DNA of 64,000 nucleotides from Tetraselmis striata. Lineage: Eukaryota; Chlorophyta; Chlorodendrophyceae; Chlorodendrales; Chlorodendraceae. The position numbers were made by a program, and so were the translations under genes. Each line of letters begins with the position of its first letter. Within the stretch, counting starts at the first letter, position 1. This document shows, piece by piece, positions 11,701-26,700 of the stretch. The notes below the pieces were generated by a model that made no database searches, had not been told where the DNA came from, and was given only the letters and a program-made list of their open reading frames with translations. Location: positions 1 to 64,000 of the forward strand of contig VCJN01001920.1 of NCBI GenBank assembly GCA_006384855.1, given 5' to 3'.

Positions 11701-14700
11701 AAGCCACCAAGCTGCACATAATAGCTGCGCTTGGATATTCTAGTGCCAGGTTGGAAATGCTCCGCTGCGTCCCAACGTGCCAGCGGCACTACGCTTTGCA
11801 CATCAGATTGTAATATGGTAGTACGCTCCAACACGCTATTGTCAATGGAGGCGTTTAAGACGCTACGCGGATAGCGACACACCACTGCCGCCACGTGGCT
11901 TGCACGCGGCCTTACAGTTGCAACGACATTTTCTTGGCCAACCCATTCCATGGCGGAGACACCGCCCGAAACAAAATCATTGGGCTCAACTGGCAATGTT
12001 GTGGCCAGTGCATTTGCCAGGTGGGACGCAAGCTCTGCAATGCTAGGAAAGTCAAACGTCACTGTGGCAGGCAGTTCCAAGGCAAAGTGTCCTTCCAACT
12101 TGCTGTGCAACTCAGTGGCCCCTAAAGAGTCGAGCCCTATCTCCATCAGTGGGGCGAATCTATCGATCGCCTCGCTACCAAGTACTTGCCCCACGATGTC
12201 CGCCACGATTTCCCCCACTTGCTCATGGTCCAATGCCGTGTGATGTGGCATAGTGCTTGATAACCCGAAATGTGCATCACCAAGGTCAATTGCGTGCAAT
12301 GATTGATGTGCGGGCTTGAGCGATCCCGCTATCAACACCCCAAGCGCATGAATTGACGGGTGATCAAAGATGGCCGTAGCTGGCAAATCGATGCCAAAGC
12401 GGGCGCCTAACTTGTCGCGTAGATCCACTGCCCCCAGACTATCGAGGCCTGACTCCATGAGGGGCGCCTCCGGCGCGAGTGGTTGTCCAACAGTATCGGC
12501 TACGATCATGGCGACCGAGCTTTGCACGTCCTCCTCCATCACATGACCTCCAGATCCTCGTTGGGCTGAGAGTGTAGCGCCACGTACAACGGGGTCTACC
12601 AGACGCAACTCCGAGGAGGAGTTCGGCGGCGACGGCGTCCTTTTAGCCTCCAAAAACACGGATTCAAACATTGTAGGCACGCCGCCAGATTTGGCGTGGA
12701 TGATGCTATTCATATGTTCCTTGAGCTTGAGCGCCTCGATGGGCGATACGAGAAGTGGCCCAGGTGCAATCGGAGTGCGTTGCCCTTGCAACACCGCCCC
12801 AAATGCCGTGAGCCCCTGCTTGGGGCCAACCACCCCAAAGCCCGACTTACGCACGTTGTTAAGCACGCTCCCAAGACGGGCGGCCATGCCAACACCAGCC
12901 CAAGCGCCCCATTGCATGCTTGCGGTTGCTATGCCACCTTGTCGACGTGCGGTGCTCCATCCATCAAGCAGCGCGTTGGTGGCACTATAATTGACTTGGG
13001 AAAAACTTCCTAGGAATGAGGCAAGGGAGGAGAAAACAATGAGGGACCGCACAGCACAACTTCCGACAGCAACGTCGAGCAGAGTCGCCGCGCCACTTGC
13101 CTTGGGTGCCATGACTATGCGCAAGGAGGTCGAGGTTTGGTTGGGTAGGATTGCGTCTTCGAGTGTACCGCTGGAGTGGATGACCACCCCGAGGGACGGT
13201 AAACCTGACAACAAAGCCATAGTTGCTCCGTCCTCATGGCATCCAATGTGGCGAGAGGTAGCTTGGATGAGACTAGAGCTGCACCTTTTGCCGCTAAAAA
13301 TCTCCGCAGCCGGCTCCTCCGGAAAGCTTGGCCGCCCCCCTCGGCCAAGTAGTAAGAACCTAGCACACGGGGATCTGACTTGTGTCCATAAAGCAGATAA
13401 CAAACCCACGCCAGTGAGGCCTCCCGTTATAAGTATCGTCTCAGCGGGTTGACAAGCGCCCGCCGTTGCAGCGGGTACCTCAGCCGTGCCACCACCGACA
13501 GTTGCGCGCACCAACGTCGGCACCATGCATATGTTTGATTCTTGGCGTTGGCCATAGCTATCCAACCCATCAGCGAAATCGTTGCTATGATTCAAACTAG
13601 AGGCAACATGCCGCCTCAACACACCCCAATCAACATGTGGCGCATCTATAGCCAATGTGCGCGCCATCCCGTGTATCGCGTTGGCACTTTGCACATCTGC
13701 ACCCACAATGGAGTTGCACCTAGTGGGCGAGTTATCGGAAACTGAAACCAGCTTGAGTTGAGCTCTTGCCCGAAGTTTATTGCTTGTACTGCAATCGTTG
13801 AGGCGTTGTGCCAATGCAAGTTGCGCATCAAGACGGCGTGTCAACGTAGTGAGTTGACACGTATTTTTGTTTCCCATGAGCTGCCACACTGCCTGAAGTT
13901 CACTTATGGCGAAAAGGACGCTTTGCGGTGGCTGGATAGCCTTATCTGGCTTCGTGGCGAGCCACGTAACCTGGTAGAGGGCCGGTGCAACGCTTCGGCT
14001 AGTGTTATGGGCCAATGCGACTGCCACATCGCCGCCGCTAATGAGTTGTTGGGGAACTACCTTCTTTGTCATGAGATTGTTTATGATTCCACCACCCTCG
14101 CCCCCAACGATTCCGAATGAAATGGAGGCGGGTCGAGATGCCGCACTCGCACTGGCCCATGGTTGGTGTAGCATTTTCGATGGCGTAGCACCACTACAAC
14201 TATAAGCTTGCACGCCCACGGGAACATGTGTCTCTGGCGCTCGGTTCCCCGTCAGACTAGGAACAATTGTAAGCTTATTAGCGTGGTTGGCATGCAAAAG
14301 GGGCCCGGCATGCGTCGCGGCATCTACATGCCTTGGGTTCGTTGCGAACATGCGGCTGTGGACCAAGGAATCTCCGGCGAGTGATGCAATGGTGAGCGGT
14401 AGTACCCGCAACTCCGACCTAGCAGGTGGTAGCAGCACCGTGCTAGCGGTTACCGCTTGCAAGCTCAAAGCGTATGAAGTACTCCGCAACGGCAAATTAC
14501 ACGGGAAGCCACTTGCATGTCGAGTCGTTGGACCGTTTTTGTGCAATGCATGTAGGCACAATTGGGCCCCCCCGGTCGCCACGTCCAACAACAATTGCAA
14601 CGTTGGCGCACTTGCCCCTGGCAATGGTAACACCGCGGCCGCCGCGATGGTGATGTCATGGACGCCCACATTACGGCACAACGTTTGCCACTCTTCGCAG

Positions 14701-17700
14701 CCACTTCCCCCGGCCATCATTCCAAAACTTGCCAACATGCACTCGTACATGGCGGCCCCGGGCACGATCGCTCGCCCCAAGACGTTGTGTTGCAAGAGGT
14801 AGGCACTGAACATGGAGCCCACGTGACCCTCAAGCACTACATTAGGGCGGCCGTGTAGGCTGCTAATGGCCGCCGTGCGAAGGTGGCCATGCAGCAACAC
14901 CGGCATGTACGAGTTGCGCCGGCGCTCCCATACCGTGGTCCGCGAGATCGCCATCGTGCCTCCCGCCAATGTTTCGCCACCGGCACTGAACAACGCATGG
15001 GCATTTGTGCCCATATATGCAAAGCTGCTTAAGCCGACGTTGTTGTGTTGAGAGCGGCGGCACGCAACAGAAGGTTGCCGCGGCAACACATTTGTCAAGG
15101 GGGCGGTTGCACCTATGCTTGAAGCCACATGAGGGTTTACTTGAGCTAAGCCAACAATTGGTTGCACATTGCCGGACATTATTTCAGCAAGCACGTGTTT
15201 CATTCCAACACTTGCCGCTGCTGCCTCAGCGTGCCCTCGTTGAGACTTTGCTGCCGTCAAATGCGTCGCGTGTGCGCCGTTCTCCCGAGACATAATGCTT
15301 GTCAGCGCCCCAACCTCGATTGGGTCGCCAAGTGGGGTACCGGTCCCATGCATTTCCACCCCTGTAATATGTGCGACACCCATGCCCGCAAAAGTCAGGG
15401 CCGAGAGCACAACATCTTGTTGGCTAGGCCCATTTGGCGCAGTGAGCGAACTAGAGCGCCCGTCCTGGTTGACGCTGCTACCGCGTAGAAGCCCCGTGAT
15501 GCACGGACTCGTAGCGTCGCTTATCCCACCTGCGCTCATATTTTGACGAGCGCGCGTCCCGCTTAACCACGCCATTGAGCATGCTTCACTGCGTCCATAG
15601 CCGTCGGCGGATGCGTCGAGCGTCTTACAGCGTCCATCTTGGCTCAACATGCCCGCGGCCATGGTGGCAGCATAGCCATTTGGGGAGAGTGTTAGGTTAA
15701 CTCCGCCCACAAATGCATTGTCGGCGGAAAGCAACAATTCTCGAGCTCCCAAATGCATCGCGACAAGCGCTGATGAGCATGCCGTGTCCACTGCTGCAGC
15801 GGGGCCTGAAAGTCCAAAGGTGTATGCCACACGACCGGCCGCCACACTCAAGTTTCCACTAGTCGCTGTGTATGGGCTCGTCCCTATAGCGAATTGTGCC
15901 GCCAATTGGCCATACTCCATGCTTTGGATGCCAATGTACACCGACCAGTTCGCAGTTTCAAGTAAAGTGTTGGATTCTGCACGTGCCGCCAAGAGATACA
16001 CTTCCGCAGCCGCCTCCAAAATCAAGCGGTGTTGCGGGTCGATTACACTTGCCTCCGCGCTTGACAGTCCAAAGACATGGTTATCAAAACTGTCTACGCT
16101 CTCGATAAATGCCCCAAACCGTTGTTGTCTGTCGTGATTGCTTTGTCCGACCATTTCTCGCTCGATGTCCCATCTGCTGGCTGGGATGCTACGGGCAGCC
16201 GCATCGGTTTGCATGCTCAAGCTTGCCAAACTAGATGCAAGACATAGCCATGTGGAAGTGTTGCGTGTCTCGGAAAATCGATCGGCATGGGTCATTGTGG
16301 TAAAAATGCGGTCCAAGGCAGTGTCTTGAACTGCCATGGGGCTTGAAGCTCGCAAGCCCTCTAGCACGAAAGTCGACAATTGTTCGACTGTAGGGTAATC
16401 AAACAGTGATGTCGCAGGCATCTCAACCCCAAGTCGTGCAGAGATAGTATCTCGCAGCCCTATCATCGCTAGGGAGTCTAGACCCGCTTCGATTAGCGGT
16501 TGTTGGCGTCCTACTTCACATCCATACACTTCTACAATCGCATCCATAATCTCCCGAGACACGTCATCGACGCCGCTTGCGGCTGCGGAAAGGTTTGCGG
16601 ATCGCAAGCTCGCAACAAATGTTGATAAACTGTCCAATGTCGGATGATCAAACAAAGATGTTGCGGGTAGCTCAACCCCAAACTTCTCAGTAACCGAGTT
16701 CCTGAGTTCGATTGCTGCCAAAGAATCAACCCCTGCTTCGGTGAATGGTTGGTCGGAGGCGACCTCACCCCCTACTACCATGGCAATGGCATCTCCAAGC
16801 TCTTTTTTAATCAACGAAATGCTCATGCTGGTGCGATCTCCGTGTCTAGGCTTGGCGAATGACTTAGTCTGGGGATTGTCAATTGACAAAATTGCATTTT
16901 CTACCAAAGCAACCTTCTGATTTTTTTCATTGGGAAGCTTGGGAATGCAATCTGTGTAGTTTTTCAACAAACTTGACACGTGCGAGTGCTCATGTTGGTG
17001 CTCCAAAATGACCGCCCATTCAAAAGGATTGACCAATAAATTCACCGGTATGGTGCCAGCGATTCCCATCACCACCGATTGCAAGGCCATGAGGCCATCA
17101 ACCGGATCGATCATTCTGAAGCCAATTGATTTCAGGCTCTCTTGCGCCTTCTGGTTGTTGGCAGCCATGCCAACAGCAACCCATGCTCCCCATTGGATTG
17201 CCGAGGCGGGCACACCTTGGCTCCTCAATGAACTACTCTTCACATCAAGGGCGGTGTTTGCGGCCGCATAGTTAGCTTGCCCGTATGCTCCTATCATCGC
17301 GGCTACGGATGAAAAATTTGCGATGTTGTCAACACCCAACGCCCGCATCCACTCCAAAAAGCTTGATGACTTTGCCGCATTTGCTACTCGCAACGTTTGC
17401 CGCGTTTGCCTCGAAATTGTACAATCTTTGGTCACGCCACTTGCATGCAACACTGTCTTGCACATACTCCGCGCCGATGGTAGTAGATGTGCGGTGTCCG
17501 ACTTTGCGGACACGTCGCACCCCACCGCCTCTACGCATGCTTTACTCAACATGCCATGCGGTGCCGCCCATGACTCTGTAGCCCCCCGCCCGGTGCGGCC
17601 CAACAACAAGCATGTCACGCCCGGCGCCGCACCCGCACTCCATATAGTCACCAAAGAGCCAATTCCGCCCAAACCGCCAGTCACCATCACCGTCTGCGCC

Positions 17701-20700
17701 GCTGACAAGCATGCCGGTGGAGGGCTCACACTCGCCGACACGGGAACTGTCGACTGCGTGAGTGCTGGGATCATGCATGTTGCAGCGGCAGTGTAGCTTC
17801 CAAACTCATCACCGAGTGGCGGTGTGGTGCTCAGTGGTTGCATGTCCGGGCTACACATGCCGACTCTCCAACTAGTCTCGGGGGCCTCAGAGGCGACGGT
17901 GCGCACCATGGCGTGCACTGCCTCGGCCAAGTGGGCGTTGTCGTTGGTGGGCGGGCGTCCAGGAAGGATACATGCGGAGGGTTTGAAGGTTGGCATGATG
18001 ATGTGCGCGTTTGTACAACGATCGCCGGGGCGAGCACCAAGGGCATGCACCCCTTGCAAAAGCCCAAGCGGCCCATCCAAATATGTTGAACAATATCTAG
18101 AATACACTACCGACCGTTGGCTTCCCAACTGCCATAGTGTCACTTTCTTGGATTTGTCATGCGATTGCAAGAGTCCCCTTTTAAAGGTCTTGTCGATGTG
18201 CGTCAAAGAGGCTTGCCATTGGGTTTCATACGTCAAGGCTCCAACACGCGCTTTGTTGAACGATATTGGTGTTGCGTAACTAATCCGATCGTTCAGATTC
18301 GAGGGAGTCCGCTTGAGACAAGCTCCGTCCATAACGCACCCGTCGCCTTCAACTAGCGCCGTCATAGTTGCCACGGAATCCGCAGTGATGTCATCCCCCG
18401 AGCCACGGCACCATGCAACAGCAACATGTCCGACAGTTTGAACATGTGGTACTGAGGCTACAGAGAAAACTTCGATCGTGGATAGTTGCGCCCTTGTACA
18501 ATGGGCACCCCATGCACGCACCGCATGCAATTGAATATTGGCCTCCATATGTGCACAAGACCTCATGTGCTTGCCGCTTGTTGCAATGCTTCCCAACAAT
18601 CCTTGGGGATCATGATAGTATGCCGGGCAGATAATGTGCGCGGATGATGGATTGGGCACATTAGGCTGTGTAGATTGTACTGCACATATGCCATTGAGGA
18701 TTGCCCCGCACATCGCCGACAAGATCGTATTAAACTTATTTTTGTGCGGGGTGTGCTCGGAAACAAGGACGTCTCCTTTGGTGTTATCAACACGGACTTG
18801 AAGGCTTCCGACCATAGGCGAGAATGTATGTGTCGTCCCAAATGCGATACAGGTCAACGGCAGTGTAAAATGACGCGATGAGGCCGAAAACGAGCCATGA
18901 GCATAGGACGAAAACAACTCCCGGGTCGTCTCATAGCCCGCCTTCAAAGATGCCATCACAGGAAATAGTGGTTGATCATTGATGTTATTGTCCGCAAAAT
19001 CACTATAGCGTACATGTGCGAGACTTGTGGACATCGTGACATGCGCGGACGAGTCAAAGGACACGTGCACATCCATGCATACGTGCATTCCGGACGGAAA
19101 CGGCCAATGCCGAGAGCGATGCCAATGCATATCACGCGCGATTGCCTCACTGCCATCGCGTCTCCCGTCGGCAACAAATACACAATGCGCGTTCACTCCG
19201 CTTATGCCAAACGAGCTCGTGCCGGACGCTATCGAGGGAATGTCGCGTGTCTCGCCATCCCGTACAATAGCTCCCGTGCCCGTTTGCCTTTGGACCGCTG
19301 GCATCAACCCGCGCTTCGTCCAATCTCGATCCCATGTGCCTTTCACATGCGGGTTTATGTTTCTCAAATGCATCACCCCCGGTGCAATCCGATACTTCAA
19401 TGCCAGCGACGCCAACAATACACCTGTCAAACCCGCCGCGCCTTCCGTGTGGCCGTAGCATGACTTCACGGATCCCACTCCTAGAACGCCATGTCTTGCT
19501 TGACCACGGCTTGACGGTGCCGATGCTTGGCCAAGGGCGCCCATCTCGATGGGGTCGCCTAGGGGCGTGCCCGTGCCATGCACTGCCACATAGCGCAAAC
19601 GGTGGCCAGGGAGCTCGGCTGCTGCAAGGGCGGTCTCGATGAGGCGAGTTTGTGACGGGCCGTTGGGCGCGGTCAAGCCACTAGATCGCCCGTCTTGGTT
19701 GACAGCAGAGCCACTTAGTAGAACGCCGAGAGTAGCCGAGTGCGTAATATCGTTAGCAAACTTGCACGCACTGACGATGAGCGTTTGCACAAGGGCCTCA
19801 CCACGCCCATACCCGTCCGCGCTTTCATCGAAAGACTTGCACCGACCCACGGCAGACAAAGTACCCATTGTGCAAAATACTTGTGTAACATCGGGTAGGA
19901 TCATGACGTTCAACCCGGCCGCCAAGCCAACATCCGCCTCGCCGGCCTTCAATCCGGTGTGGGCAAGATGGGTGCTTACCAACGACGAGGAGCATGCGGT
20001 ATCCGTGCTAATGCACGGACCTTGCAATCCAAACGTGTAAGACACCCGTCCTACCAACAACGCCGCACCACCGCTTCCGACGAAGGCAGGCGCTGCCGCG
20101 TTAGAGGATGCACTGATTATCAAATCCTTGTATTGATGGATGCAAACACCTACGTAGACTCCCGTGTTTTGCTCTACAGCATGCTTGTCCTTACCCGAGA
20201 TTATTTTGTCCAACAACCCACGCGACTCACTCATCACCTCTTGCGTGAGCTCCAAAAGCACCCGAGTTTGAGGGTCCATTGTCGAAGCTTCATTTGGTGA
20301 TAGCTTGAATACCTCATGGTCGAATTCCTCTAGGTCGTGCACAAATATCCCCGTCCGCACATAGCTCGTGCCGGACGCGCCCACAGGGTCGTACTCCTTG
20401 TCCACATCCCAACGTTGCAGCGGCACCAACGAGTTGACGTCGTGTTGCATTACTTGGTTCCGGCCATGTGCTTCGATCCCGGACCCTTTGGGGCAACCAG
20501 GGTACAAGCCCGCAACGGACACAATCATGGAGGCGTTGCTCTCATGCATGTTTGAGATCGCATGGGCAGTAGAGCTCAAACTCGCTGAAGTAAAATTGTG
20601 CGCCGATGGAGATGAGATCGCCATCATTGGCATATCGTGGTGCGTCGACCTCCAAATCATGCTCGATAAAGCTGAGACTGTGGGATGGTCCATCACGACC

Positions 20701-23700
20701 GTCGAGGGTAAGTCTATACCAAAGCGGCCACTCAACTCGTTGCGGACCTCCACAGAGGCCAACGAGTCAACCCCGTGCTCCATCAAGGGTTGTTCCACAT
20801 TCAAGAGACGAGAGCCGGTGATGCTCTCGACAGCCTCCCGCACCTCTTGCTCCACATCATGCAAGCTTGGGCCGGCGACCATGACGGGTTGTGCACCACG
20901 TCCAATGCCGGTGGGAGCTTCGTTGTCGTCCGCCGCCGTGGCGAGTTGAGGAGATGCTTGCAATACCATATGGGTGAGAGCGCCAATAGTCGGGTGGTCA
21001 AGCACGACGGTGGAAGGCATATCAATGGCAAAACGATTGCTCAGCTCGTTACGGACCTCAACGGATCCCAACGAGTCCATGCCCGCCTCCATCAACGGCG
21101 AGTCCACGTCAATGTCGGAGGTGCCAATGATGCTTTGAACAACCTCCGTAATTTGGCGCCGCACATCCTCAAGCGACGTGCCACCTGCCGATTGGAACAT
21201 TCCAGCCCCGCTAGCGATTGCATGCGATTGTTGATCGTCTTGCACGACGACTGACTCTGCGTGGCTAGGAGCGGCCCGTCTCACCGCCTCCGAGATGTGA
21301 CGTGACACGTCCGCAACCGAGGGGTGGTCGAGCACCAGTGTGGCGGGCAACTCCACGCCAAAGCGGCTAGTCAACTCGTTCCGCAGCTCCACCGACCCCA
21401 ACGAGTCCACGCCCGCCTCCATCAAGGGATCGTCCAGACCAACGCCCACGCCGGCAATGCTTTGCACCGTTTCAACGACGGCTTGTTGTACCTCGTCCAA
21501 AGACGGACCGCTTGGCGTGGCGACACGTCTGACGACCGAAGTCATTTCGGGCTTTGTCGCCGTTTGTTGCGACCTCATAGAATGGACGCCCGGTGACACG
21601 TGCGCATTCGCATTATGTGGCTGTGTGGATGTTGTCGGCGCCTCAATCGTCAAAACTACCTTCCCAATATTCGCCCCCTTCCGCAAGAAGCGAAACGCTT
21701 CCACGCCTTGCGTCCGAAGATCAAACAAGTGAGTCGGCATGGGAGTGATATGCCCCGATGCGATGGCGCCACTCACTTGCAACAACACCTCGTGCGCCTC
21801 CTCGGGGCGATGTAAGCACACCGTGTCCCATTCGATTTTGGAGTAGCTGACGTCCGGGCGGGCGGCGCTCATGCGTTCGTGGCTCCATATTCCGCGCTTG
21901 CCAATCTCCAAAAACTTGCCACCCTTCGCTAGCAAAGCCACAGAGTGCGTGATGAAGTCTCCGCTCAAGCTATTCAATACAACGTGCACGCCGCCCTTCC
22001 CCCCGCCCACCCACTCTTGCATATCCTCTAAGAAGGCCGCGGCATCTCTCGAGCTCGTGATGTGCTCTACGCCTAGGCTCCGAAGGAAATCATGCTTGGC
22101 CTTGCTTCCAGCGGTAGCGTAGACAACCGCCCCCACACGTTTGGCATATTGGATGGCGGCGATGCCCACACCTCCGGCCGCCGCATGGACGAGCAAGCGC
22201 TCTCCTACCCTCAAGCCGGCCACGGAGGCCAACCCAAGCTCCACGGTGGCAAATACGGTGGGTAACACGGATGCGTCGGCAAAACTATAGCTACCGGGCA
22301 AAGGAACAATCAAGTACTTGGACAGTACGACGTACGTCTTGAGGCATCCCGCTCCAAGACCGAACACGTTGTCGCCCGCCTTGAAGCCCGTCACCTCCGC
22401 GCCGACACGCACCACCACGCCAGCTACATCCGACCCCGGATCACCTGGGTCGCCCGGGTACTCGCCAAGCACGTTGAGTACATCTCGGAAGTTGAGCCCG
22501 ACGGCGCGCACCTGCACTAGGACCTCATGCGGTCCTAGCGAGGCGGTGGGCAAAGGCATGGGCTGTATCACGAGTTGGTTGAGCGCTCCTCGGCTCCGCA
22601 TATGCATTCGGATCCCTTCCGTGCGACGGATCGTCGACGTTGAGCGTACAGAGACTCCCGACTTCGTTGCGAGATCCAAGAACATCGACGGGACACCGTT
22701 CTTGGAGTTCCCAAGTAGAGTCTTCCCATCCAACGGGCTCGCAAGCACGACCACGGCATCCGTGCTCATGCGATTATGAATTACACCCGCCAACACATTT
22801 AGACCCGCAATCGGCTGTACCACACCAACACCGCCGGACCTTGCTCCTATCAAAATGGATGCTTGCTCTGCGGCCATGCCCACGCCGGCCCATGCACCCC
22901 ATTGCACACTCGCGCCGTGAAGGCCACTCGATGTGCGGTTAGTCGCCCACCAATCCAACATGGCGTTGGCGATCCCGTAGTTTGCTTGGCCACGCGATCC
23001 CATGAACGATGTGATTGACGAGAACGCCACCGCGCTTTCCACCAACCAGCCCTCCATGTTGTTTTCCATCAATCGCGCTCCCGACACCTTAGGGGCCATC
23101 ACCTGTCTAAGGGCCGTCGAGGATTGATTGGAGAGCGCGCTATCTTGCAACAACCCGCCGGAGTGCACCACGCTGCAAGACCCGTGGCATCCGTGCACCA
23201 ACATCCGGTTCATCAATTCCTCACTTGACGCTAGATCGCAACTTGTGGCCTCAACCGCGGCGCATCTCTCCGCCCATGCGGTGCCTAGGTCCGCCGCCGC
23301 GCCACCGGCACGTCCGCTGCGACCCAACAACGTCACATGCCCCCCCTTACCCATAATGGACAACCAATCTGACACCAACAAGCCCAACCCTCCGAGGCCG
23401 CCCGTCACAAGTATGGCCCCTCCAATGTCGACAGCATTGCCGCCACGGTAGTCGTATGCGGGGTGGTACCTTGTGGTAGAGGCTCCTATTTGGGGAGTCA
23501 ACACCACGCCATTCTTGAGATGGCACCCGAAGCCATCGGAGTGTACTTCGCCACGCGCGGCGTGTTGGGACACGCCACATGTGCTCATGCGGTATACACG
23601 CCACATGGCGTCCGGAACCTCTTGAACTACAGTGCGCACCATGCCATGCACTCCCGCCGCAATCTCGTTCATATGACGGTGAGCTCCCCGAGGAGCTGAG

Positions 23701-26700
23701 ACATTATGCCCCACTCGCTCCTCGTTGGTTGCCATAACTAACCGGACATCGCAACGCTGTCCGCGCGGAATGCTGGCGTGCAAGTGTTGAGCAAGAGCTA
23801 ATGGGCCATCGCTTCGGGCGTTGCTAACACCGCATGGCAAGCACGTGCCGACCGTCGCCTCACCGTGTTGGCCAAACTCCCATCCGATGAATGCCTTAGC
23901 GGTGACGATCGTCGGTGATTGCGAGTAGTGTCCCGACGCCATCCATGAGGTTTGGTACAATAGTGGCAAGCGGGACGACGATGTCGTTGCTTTGGGTTGT
24001 TGGCTGACTTGCTTTAGTTGCAAGTCATGCAACGCGCACGCGCTCCCGCCGCCGCCATCGGCGGACATGGCACGTTGGATGGCGAATGTGGGGATTTTGC
24101 CATCTTGTGTAAGGTTGTGGCTCACCCACAGCTCCGCCGACATGGAGATATCGCTTGTAGTGAAGGTTTGGACGCCGGTGGGAATGTACGTGCTATTGCC
24201 CTCGCCAGCCGTTGGTGAGACGGTGGTGCTTCCAATATGCATGGCCGCATCTATGGAAGCAGGCGTTTGATTATTACCAAACGGAGACTTGGTAGATCCG
24301 GCCAAGTATGCGATTGGTCCGGGGACTTCAAGCGTGCGAGATATCTCCGTATTCAGCATCGCGCTACGCGGCGTTGAGCCATGTAGAGCCGCAACGTCTT
24401 TGACTTTGGAAATGATGTTGGTCATGGTAGTCAGCTCGCATGTCATGTGTTGAGTACGGCGATTGTGCATCGATGATGATCGTGCGTCGGCAGCGATTGA
24501 TGAGACGACGGAAGCCCGTCTCGCTTGGGAATCCAACGAGACAATCAATGTCGAAACGCTAGGTTCGCGCCCACGGTTGGTGCTTTGCAGGGCGGGCTCG
24601 AGCACGAGTGCGGCAAGAATGTTGACCGATACGAGTGCCAATACGGCAGCGGGCTTTTGTCGAGATCCATAGAGCAAGGCCCCGGCTTTGTGAGCGACTT
24701 CGAACATGGCCGCGCCAGGGAGGAGCGACCGATCTTGCACAACATGTTGCGAAAGGTAGACGGAGCTTGTGCAATTCAAAGCCCCCCACATTTCCATGAT
24801 ATCATTGCGTTTCGAAGCTGCATGTGTAAGCATCGGTGTTGCCGATTCTATCAGCCAATGCCTAGTGCGATGCCAATGCATATCACGCGCGATTGCCTCA
24901 CTGCCATCGCGTCTCCCGTCGGCAACAAATACACAATGCGCGTTCACTCCGCTTATGCCAAACGAGCTCGTGCCGGACGCTATCGAGGGAATGTCGCGTG
25001 TCTCGCCATCCCGTACAATAGCTCCCGTGCCCGTTTGCCTTTGGACCGCTGGCATCAACCCGCGCTTCGTCCAATCTCGATCCCATGTGCCTTTCACATG
25101 CGGGTTTATGTTTCTCAAATGCATCACCCCCGGTGCAATCCGATACTTCAATGCCAGCGACGCCAACAATACACCTGTCAAACCCGCCGCGCCTTCCGTG
25201 TGGCCGTAGCATGACTTCACGGATCCCACTCCTAGAATGCCATGTCTTGATTCACCACGGCTTGACGGTGCCGATGCTTGGCCAAGGGCGCCCATCTCGA
25301 TGGGGTCGCCTAGGGGCGTGCCCGTGCCATGCACTGCCACATAGCGCAAACGGTGGCCAGGGAGCTCGGATGCTGCAAGGGCGGTCTCGATGAGGCGAGT
25401 TTGTGACGGGCCGTTGGGCGCGGTCAAGCCACTAGATCGCCCGTCTTGGTTGACAGCAGAGCCACTTAGTAGAACGCCGAGAGTAGCCGAGTGCGTAATA
25501 TCGTTAGCAAACTTGCACGCACTGACGATGAGCGTTTGCACAAGGGCCTCACCACGCCCATACCCGTCCGCGCTTTCATCGAAAGACTTGCACCGACCCA
25601 CGGCAGACAAAGTACCCATTGTGCAAAATGTTTGTGTAACATCGGGTAGGATCATGACGTTCAACCCGGCCGCCAAGCCAACATCCGCCTCGCCGGCCTT
25701 CAATCCGGTGTGGGCAAGATGGGTGCTTACCAACGACGAGGAGCATGCGGTATCCGTGCTAATGCACGGACCTTGCAATCCAAACGTGTAAGACACCCGT
25801 CCTACCAACAACGCCGCACCACTACTTCCTAGAATTGATGTCGAGGTCACACTGCCGGAAACGGTGAGAGTATGCTTTATCAAATCCTTGTATTGATTGA
25901 AGCAAACGCCTACGTAGACTCCCGTGTTTTGTTCCACTGCATGCTTGTCCTTACCCGAGATTATTTTGTCCAACAACCCACGCGACTCACTCATCACCTC
26001 TTGCGTGAGCTCCAAAAGCACCCGAGTTTGAGGGTCCATTGTCGAAGCTTCATTTGGTGATAGCTTGAATACCTCATGGTCGAATTCCTCTAGGTCGTGC
26101 ACAAATATCCCCGTCCGCACATAGCTCGTGCCGGACGCGCCCACAGGGTCGTACTCCTTGTCCACATCCCAACGTTGCAGCGGCACCAACGAGTTGACGT
26201 CGTGTTGCATTACTTGGTTCCGGCCATGTGCTTCGATCCCGGACCCTTTGGGGCAACCAGGGTACAAGCCCGCAACGGACACAATCATGGAGGCGTTGCT
26301 CTCATGCATGTTTGAGATCGCATGGGCAGTAGAGCTCAAACTCGCTGAAGTAAAATTGTGCGGCCGATGGAGATGAGATCGCCATCATTGGCATATCGTG
26401 GTGCGTCGACCTCCAAATCATGCTCGATAAAGCTGAGACTGTGGGATGGTCCATCACGACCGTCGAGGGTAAGTCGATGCCAAAGCGGCCACTCAACTCG
26501 TTGCGGACCTCCACAGAGGCCAACGAGTCAACCCCATGCTCCATCAAGGGTTGTTCCACATTCAAGAGACGAGAGCCGGTGATGCTCTCGACAGCCTCCC
26601 GCACCTCTTGCTCCACATCATGCAAGCTTGGGCCGGCGACCATGACGGGTTGTGCACCACGTCCAATGCCGGTGGGAGCTTCGTTGTCGTCCGCCGCCGT

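Noticed and set aside
2715-26339. An independent PKS gene starting with ATG at 26339
   Set aside because: The same methionine lies inside the ACP-KS linker in the in-frame copies, and the upstream frame matches beyond the insertions. It is an internal residue, not a start.
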